In this document: in pieces, positions 24,739 through 29,160 of the stretch
Numbering within the stretch: position 1 is the first letter of the stretch
How the letters are laid out: each line of letters opens with the position of its first letter
Origin: Cytophagales bacterium
Lineage (GTDB): Bacteria; Bacteroidota; Bacteroidia; Cytophagales; MED-G16
Assembly (NCBI GenBank): GCA_029940715.1
Contig: JAPYTU010000012.1
Coordinates: forward strand, 1 to 29,160
Length of the DNA: 29,160 bases
Reading direction: 5' to 3'
Position numbers and translations under genes: made by a program
The notes under the pieces: generated by a model
Databases searched by the model: none
The model's input: only the letters and a program-made list of their open reading frames with translations
What the model was told of the DNA's origin: nothing

Positions 24739-26312
24739 ATTTTTAATATTTTTTTAGCTGCCATTTCTCCTGGAGAACCGGTAATTCCACCACCAGGATG
24801 AGTGCCAGATCCACATTGAAAATAATTTTTTATAGGTGTTGTGTAATCAGCCCATTTAACGGCTGGTCTTAGAGAGAATAATTGTTGAAGTGTGAGCTCG
24901 CCATGAAATATATTTCCTTCTGTTAAACCAAATGTAGTTTCTAAATCTTTTGGTGTTAGAACTTGTCTGTGTAAGATTATATCTTTGATGTTTGGAGCAT
25001 AACGAGCTAGAGTATTAATTACAGCATCTCCGAAAGCCTCTCTTTTTGAATCATTCCATCCACCTTTGATATCATAAGGTGCATATTGAACAAAACATGA
25101 CATAACATGTTTTCCAGGTGGTGCCATATCTGGATCTAAAACTGATGGCAGGATAATATCCATATAGGGTTCTTTAGAAAAGTTTCCATATTTAGCATCA
25201 TCGTACGCTTTTTCTAGATGATTATAATTAGGACTTATTGAAATAGCTCCTCGAAGATGAGGTCCATCTCCTGGAAGAGATGTAAAATTAGGAAGTCCAT
25301 CTAAGGCGAGATTTACTTTTCCAGAAGATCCACGAATTCTAAAATTTTTAATATCTTGAACAAAATCAGATGGTAATTCTTTTTCATCAACAAGTTTTAG
25401 AAATGAAAGCTTAGGATCTAGTCCAGAAATAACAATATTTGATTTGTATTCATCGCCATTCTCTAAAGCTACACCTACTGCTTTACCATTTTTTATTATA
25501 ACTTTATTTACTGGTGCTTCTGTCATGATATCTGCACCAAAATGTTTGGCAGAGCGTGCAATAGTCATACTTAGTTCTCCTGTACCACCTTTCTGAAAAC
25601 CCCATGCTCTAAATGCACCATCAATATCACCCATATAGTGATGTAACATAACGTATGCTGATCCAGGTGAACGTGGACCCATAAATGTTCCAATAATACC
25701 ACTTGCAGCCATTGTTGCTTTTAAAGGTTCAAATTCAAACCATTCATCTAAAAAATCAGCTGAACTCATAGTCATCAGTTTACAGAGGTATTCAAAATGT
25801 TCATCGCTTAATCTTTTTACATGATTAAGAAGCTTTTTTAGAGCCATTAGATCAGAAATGCTAGGATTTAATGGGTTTGGAGCAATAGTTTCTAATATTG
25901 GTCTTACTGCCATACCAATTTGTCCCATAAGAGGACCAAAACGTTTATAAGTTTCAGCATCTTTAGGAGAATGGCGATAAATTTCTTTATATGTTTGGTC
26001 TCCATCAGAAGTTCTGAATAAATAATCATTATCTAGAGGTGTAAATGTGCTTTCAAGTGGCAGAATTTTAAGACCAAATCGTGGAAGCATTAATTCTCTT
26101 ATAACATTGGATTTTAAAAGACTTATAACGTATGAACAAACTGAAAATTTAAAACCAGGAAATATTTCTTCTGTTACAGCTGCTCCACCTAAAACATAAC
26201 GACGTTCTAAAACTAAGACTTTCTTTCCAGCTCTTGCTAAGTATGCAGCAGCAGTGAGACCATTATGTCCACCACCTATTATTATAGCATCGTAATTACT
26301 TAATTTGGACAT
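24732..26312 (-). CDS. FAD-dependent oxidoreductase, PYROXD2-like, first copy
   Basis: A 526-residue flavoprotein with an intact dinucleotide-binding site YDAIIIGGGHNGLTAAAYL (GxGxxG at 13-18) followed by VLERRYVLGGAAVTEE. Further landmarks are FPGFKFSVCSYV, SSADFLDEWFEFEPLKATM, AASGIIGTFMGP, GGTGELSMTIA, ISGLDPKLSFLKL and the C-terminal CGSGTHPGGGITGSPG. These match the PYROXD2/phytoene-dehydrogenase-like family, whose bacterial members have few known substrates. The start overlaps the GcvT-family gene by 13 bases, which implies translational coupling and a joint function with the folate enzyme. The region is noticeably less AT-rich than, for instance, the CHU_C gene. Confidence 0.88.
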   Translation of the reverse strand: MSKLSNYDAIIIGGGHNGLTAAAYLARAGKKVLVLERRYVLGGAAVTEEIFPGFKFSVCSYVISLLKSNVIRELMLPRFGLKILPLESTFTPLDNDYLFRTSDGDQTYKEIYRHSPKDAETYKRFGPLMGQIGMAVRPILETIAPNPLNPSISDLMALKKLLNHVKRLSDEHFEYLCKLMTMSSADFLDEWFEFEPLKATMAASGIIGTFMGPRSPGSAYVMLHHYMGDIDGAFRAWGFQKGGTGELSMTIARSAKHFGADIMTEAPVNKVIIKNGKAVGVALENGDEYKSNIVISGLDPKLSFLKLVDEKELPSDFVQDIKNFRIRGSSGKVNLALDGLPNFTSLPGDGPHLRGAISISPNYNHLEKAYDDAKYGNFSKEPYMDIILPSVLDPDMAPPGKHVMSCFVQYAPYDIKGGWNDSKREAFGDAVINTLARYAPNIKDIILHRQVLTPKDLETTFGLTEGNIFHGELTLQQLFSLRPAVKWADYTTPIKNYFQCGSGTHPGGGITGSPGEMAAKKILKIW

Positions 26313-27538
26313 GATGTTTTTCTTTTCGGATTATAAAATGGGGTTTCAACAACAATTGCAGGAGTTAGCTTACGAAAATGTTCGACTTTTATTTCAAAAT
26401 CTAAACAAGAATTGATATCAGCATAATCTGCATGTATATGGGCTAATGCAATGTAACATTTAAGAATTGGCGACCAGCATCCACTTGTAGCATAACCTAC
26501 TTGTTTATTTTTAAAATATAGAGGGGTGCTTGTACGCCATGCCATACTAGGAAGTCCAGGTGGAAGTCCTACTTTTTTATATTCTTTTTCTAGAGATTCC
26601 CATTGAATTTCAATGCCTCTAAATTTCCAATTGCTTGGTGATTTTTTTTCTAATTCTAGAGCTTTTTTTCCAATAAAATCATTTCCTTTCATTTTTACTG
26701 TCCAATCCAATCCTAATTCATAGGGAGATGATTTACGATTTTCAATCAGGGCATGCTTTGATGAAATATAATCAACATCTAAAAGTATTAAAGAAGCTTC
26801 AATACGAGATATATCGAGTGCATTAAGTCCAACAGGTGTTATTCCGTAGGATTTTCCAGATTTTATAAGCATATCCCATATTTCTATTGATTTTGATGGA
26901 TCTACCCAAATTTCATAACCTAAATCACCTGTGTATCCAGTTCGAGAAATAGTTACTGGAATTCCATTAAGTTTAGTATTTATAAGACGAAAAAATTTTA
27001 AATTGTTAAGAGATTTTGATGAAATACAATTAAGTATATCTCTTGAATTTGGACCTTGAAGAGCTAATGCTGCTATGTTGTTAGAATCATCTTTAATATT
27101 AACATTCATTCCACTTGAATTATCTAAAAGCCAAGTTAAATTAGGTTCTGCACTTGTAAGTCGAAAATTATTTTCACCAAGATGTTGAACTGTGCCATCA
27201 TCTATAACTTTTCCTTTTTCATTACACCATGGAGTATACATAACTTGACCTATTTCACAAATATTAATATTTCTTGTTACCATTCTATCCATAAATGATT
27301 GAGCATCAGGACCCTTTATGCTATATTTATATAATGGGGATACATCTAAAAGTGCAGCTTTTGTTCTAATAGCAAAGTATTCGTTATCATGATGTAGGTC
27401 ATATTGTGTTGCTGCTAGGTAACCGCCCCAACGTCGCCATTCTTGAGATTGGTTTAGTTTACTTGTTCTTTCAAAGAATGGAGATGTTTTTAGTTGAGTA
27501 TGACCTGTGAATTTTTGAGGATTATGACTATTTATCAT
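26300..27538 (-). CDS. GcvT-family tetrahydrofolate-dependent aminomethyltransferase/demethylase
   Basis: A 412-residue protein of the GcvT/DmdA family. After a 50-residue N-terminal extension it shows LLDVSPLYKYSIKGPDAQSF, then CNEKGKVIDDGTVQHL, where D113/D114 match the catalytic Asp of T-protein, then ALQGPNSRDIL, RTGYTGDLGYEIW, GLNALDISRIEASL and a C-terminal barrel with PLYFKNKQVGYATSGCWSP. These enzymes move methyl or methylene groups from amines, sulfonium or ethers onto tetrahydrofolate. It is not the housekeeping glycine-cleavage T-protein: no gcvH or gcvP is nearby, the protein is longer, and it leads an operon with two flavoproteins. DMSP demethylase and O-demethylase relatives are alternatives for substrate type. 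Confidence 0.85.
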   Translation of the reverse strand: MINSHNPQKFTGHTQLKTSPFFERTSKLNQSQEWRRWGGYLAATQYDLHHDNEYFAIRTKAALLDVSPLYKYSIKGPDAQSFMDRMVTRNINICEIGQVMYTPWCNEKGKVIDDGTVQHLGENNFRLTSAEPNLTWLLDNSSGMNVNIKDDSNNIAALALQGPNSRDILNCISSKSLNNLKFFRLINTKLNGIPVTISRTGYTGDLGYEIWVDPSKSIEIWDMLIKSGKSYGITPVGLNALDISRIEASLILLDVDYISSKHALIENRKSSPYELGLDWTVKMKGNDFIGKKALELEKKSPSNWKFRGIEIQWESLEKEYKKVGLPPGLPSMAWRTSTPLYFKNKQVGYATSGCWSPILKCYIALAHIHADYADINSCLDFEIKVEHFRKLTPAIVVETPFYNPKRKTSCPN

Positions 27539-27573
27539 CGTTAATTTGTAATAGAAAAATAAAGTTAAAATAT

Positions 27574-27588
27574 ATTGATATTATCAAT
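27574..27588. promoter_or_regulatory. 7-1-7 palindrome in the GcvT operon leader
   Basis: ATTGATA-T-TATCAAT is a perfect inverted repeat about 40-50 bases downstream of the predicted transcription start and 36 bases before the GcvT gene. It could be an operator for a dimeric repressor that blocks elongation. It is single-copy as far as I can see in the window, so chance is not excluded. Confidence 0.35.
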
Positions 27589-27630
27589 GACTAAAAGTAG
27601 AAAATAATGTGGTCTAAATTTTCTCATGGT

Positions 27631-27661
27631 CAAAGATAAATTTTATTCTTACTTCTCCAAA
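27631..27661 (-). promoter_or_regulatory. Promoter of the GcvT-FAD-FAD operon (TTTG-19-TAnnTTTG)
   Basis: On the minus strand TTTG (27661-27658) is followed after 19 bases by TATCTTTG (27638-27631), both matching the Bacteroidota -33 and -7 elements at normal spacing. Transcription would start near 27626, giving an unusually long leader of about 88 bases that contains the 7-1-7 palindrome. Confidence 0.6.
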
Positions 27662-27676
27662 TTCTTTCTTTCTAGT

Positions 27677-27708
27677 TTTGATAGATTTATATTAGATTTT
27701 TAAATTTT
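27677..27708 (+). promoter_or_regulatory. Promoter of the cupin gene
   Basis: TTTG (27677-27680), a 20-base spacer, and TAAATTTT (27701-27708), one base off TAnnTTTG. The start would be about 27713, leaving a leader near 14 bases before the ATG at 27727. The GcvT promoter on the opposite strand overlaps this stretch only at its upstream end, so the two are closely divergent. Confidence 0.45.
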
Positions 27709-27726
27709 TCTTTAAAATCTAAATTA

Positions 27727-28092
27727 ATGAACATCAGAAAAATAAATATTGGTGATAAATTTGATTTATTTAAAGATCACTGGAATCCTAAAATAGTAGC
27801 TGAATTAAATGGACAAGATATTAAACTCGCTAAAGTTAAAGGAGAATTTGTTTGGCACACTCATAAAAATGAAGACGAACTATTTTTTATAGTTAAAGGA
27901 ACTTTAAAGATTAAATTTTTTAATAAAATTGTTAAATTAAATGAAGGTGAAATGTTAGTTGTTCCAAAAGGAATTGAACATAAACCAATAGCTGAAGAAG
28001 AAGTTTGGTTATTATTGTTTGAGCCTAGTAATACTAAACATACTGGTGAAGTCAAAAATGATTTAACTGTGGATAATTATGAAAGGATATAA
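27727..28092 (+). CDS. Small cupin domain protein
   Basis: A 121-residue single-domain cupin. Motif 1 reads WHTHKNEDELFFIVKG, with metal ligands H44, H46 and one of the following acidic residues (E49 or E51); motif 2 reads EGEMLVVPKGIEHKP with H85. The four-ligand set is complete, so it can bind a metal. Single-domain cupins range from isomerases and dioxygenases to simple storage or regulatory roles, so no reaction is assigned. It is transcribed alone, divergently from the GcvT operon over 188 bases, and ends 24 bases before the convergent SUMF1-like gene. Confidence 0.85.
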   Translation: MNIRKINIGDKFDLFKDHWNPKIVAELNGQDIKLAKVKGEFVWHTHKNEDELFFIVKGTLKIKFFNKIVKLNEGEMLVVPKGIEHKPIAEEEVWLLLFEPSNTKHTGEVKNDLTVDNYERI

Positions 28093-28116
28093 ATAGTTTA
28101 TATATTTTTTTTAAAA

Positions 28117-29103
28117 TTAATTTTTAACAATTCTAAATCCAAAATGATTATTTCCTCTATTTTCAAAGTCTGATGCTCGAGCATATGTTAATAATGTAGC
28201 AGAATGATAATTCCAAGATCCTCCTCTTCTTACTCTTTTTGAGTTGATTCCAGCTATTGTATTTATTGGATCTATAACATTATCTAAATAAAAAGAATTG
28301 CTATAATAATTTTGACACCATTCCCACACATTTCCACCCATATCAAATAACCCATATGGATTTCGATTATAAGATCCTACAGCAAAAGAATGTCCATCTG
28401 GATTATAATTACCAGGCGTTTCTCCATTGTAATTTGCTTTACTTAAAGAAAGTGTTCCATCATCTGTAGGGTATTTTAATTGTTGTCCACCTCTAGCAGA
28501 ATATTCCCATTGTGCTTCTGCTGGAAGACTAACATTATAATATTGAACAAAAGCATAAGCACCATACCATTTAATCCAATTAACGGGCCAATCTGCTTTT
28601 GATGCATCTAGTAGTTCAAAAATGTTATTTGAAGTATTGAATGATATCCAACTTTTATTATTTATATGTTCTTCTTCTCCATTACTAGTACATCCTCCTG
28701 ATTCTCCTAATTGCAAGAAGACTTCTCCTACATTTGGCGCATTTCCTTTACCAATAACCATATTTTCAGTGTATGATCCACATGGATCATTTACTTGTTT
28801 AGAAGAAATAGTTAACCAATTATTTGAATATGCAGAGTTTAAAAAATCAATGTATTCATTATTAGTAATTTCTTTTTTAGAAATTTGAAACGCAGATAAA
28901 GTAACGCTAACTATTGGTGCATCATTATGAATAGTTGTTCCTCCCATTAAAAATGTTCCAGAAGGAATATCTTTAAAAATAATGCTATTTGGTAGAGTAG
29001 TATTATTTTCTTGAGATAAATCTTCATTATCATCGTTATTGCATGAAAGTGTAATAATAGAAATAGCTAAGCCACAAATAATAGTTTGGTATACTTTACT
29101 CAT
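28117..29103 (-). CDS. SUMF1/FGE-fold lipoprotein, non-catalytic type
   Basis: A 328-residue lipoprotein (ITLSC lipobox, Cys at about 21) with the formylglycine-generating-enzyme-like fold: DIPSGTFLMGG, ISKKEITNNEYIDFLN, PVNWIKWYGAYAFVQYYN, LPAEAQWEYSARGG, GLFDMGGNVWEWCQNYY, RVRRGGSWNYHS and HFGFRIVKN. True FGE enzymes carry two catalytic cysteines after RGGS; here this region reads WNYHSATLLTYARAS and lacks them, so the protein is probably not a sulfatase activator. In Bacteroidota such folds occur in gliding and secretion proteins and carbohydrate-binding lipoproteins. It is convergent with the cupin gene and runs off near the window end with a 57-base upstream stretch in which no promoter was recognised. 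Confidence 0.85.
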   Translation of the reverse strand: MSKVYQTIICGLAISIITLSCNNDDNEDLSQENNTTLPNSIIFKDIPSGTFLMGGTTIHNDAPIVSVTLSAFQISKKEITNNEYIDFLNSAYSNNWLTISSKQVNDPCGSYTENMVIGKGNAPNVGEVFLQLGESGGCTSNGEEEHINNKSWISFNTSNNIFELLDASKADWPVNWIKWYGAYAFVQYYNVSLPAEAQWEYSARGGQQLKYPTDDGTLSLSKANYNGETPGNYNPDGHSFAVGSYNRNPYGLFDMGGNVWEWCQNYYSNSFYLDNVIDPINTIAGINSKRVRRGGSWNYHSATLLTYARASDFENRGNNHFGFRIVKN

Positions 29104-29160
29104 TTTTTATCTATTTGTTGTACCATTGGTCTTTTAGAATAGAAATATTTTTACTTTGAC

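Noticed and set aside
23167..26312. Carotenoid biosynthesis pair (CrtI/CrtD-like desaturases)
   Set aside because: The fold is related, but no crtB, crtY or other carotenoid gene is nearby and the motifs look like the PYROXD2 group.
26300..27538. Housekeeping glycine-cleavage T-protein
   Set aside because: It is longer than GcvT, has an N-terminal extension, lacks gcvH/gcvP neighbours and is coupled to two flavoproteins.
28117..29103. Active formylglycine-generating enzyme
   Set aside because: The catalytic cysteines are missing and no sulfatase gene is in the window.
1..29160. CRISPR array, tRNA genes, insertion sequences, prophage
   Set aside because: No regularly spaced repeats, no cloverleaf with CCA-type ends, no transposase or integrase and no flanking inverted repeats were seen on either strand.

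Overview
The window looks like chromosome from a very AT-rich, probably marine member of the Bacteroidota (Flavobacteriia-like). The evidence is a gliding-motility-type C-terminal (type IX secretion) protein, many Bacteroidota-style lipoproteins, a YfhO membrane protein, promoter motifs of the Bacteroidota type (TTTG, about 20 bp, TAnnTTTG), tight gene packing with many ATGA overlaps, and almost no Shine-Dalgarno sequences. There are 29 protein genes. I see no tRNA, rRNA, CRISPR array, insertion sequence or other mobile element, and no gene-free stretch above 300 bases.

Region 1 (1-11,600) is mostly housekeeping and envelope genes. It holds a small TonB-plug lipoprotein and YfhO (minus), Ffh of the signal recognition particle (plus), the pyruvate dehydrogenase E1 beta subunit, an OmpA/TPR lipoprotein behind a clear hairpin terminator, and a four-gene run hisS - T9SS cargo protein - ybaB - glycosyltransferase. 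A 56-residue basic protein (11380-11550) diverges from hisS.

Region 2 (11,557-16,035) is one tightly packed minus-strand run of eight genes that reads as an ECF sigma-factor regulon. In order of transcription: ECF sigma factor, outer-membrane beta-barrel, small one-TM anti-sigma-like protein, one-TM helical periplasmic protein resembling Spy/CnrX sensors, YHYH lipoprotein, MORN-variant lipoprotein, SCO1/SenC protein and YfcE-type phosphodiesterase. A role in envelope or copper homeostasis is inferred. A POT peptide transporter follows upstream.

Region 3 (17,609-27,538) is a catabolic island. It starts with an acyl-CoA dehydrogenase of the ACAD10/11 type next to a small-molecule kinase (the two halves of the 4-hydroxyacyl-CoA route) and a MscS channel. 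It continues with a PhyH 2-oxoglutarate dioxygenase diverging from a Rieske oxygenase that carries the ECYHC signature of quaternary-amine oxygenases, and ends with an overlapping operon of a folate-dependent GcvT-family protein and two PYROXD2-like FAD oxidoreductases. The best reading is oxidative degradation of a methylated, probably quaternary-ammonium, osmolyte with one-carbon capture on tetrahydrofolate. The substrate is unknown. This is the most likely undescribed system in the window.

Region 4 (27,727-29,103) holds a small cupin and a SUMF1-fold lipoprotein without the FGE catalytic cysteines. Identifications rest on motifs read by eye; no database search was run.
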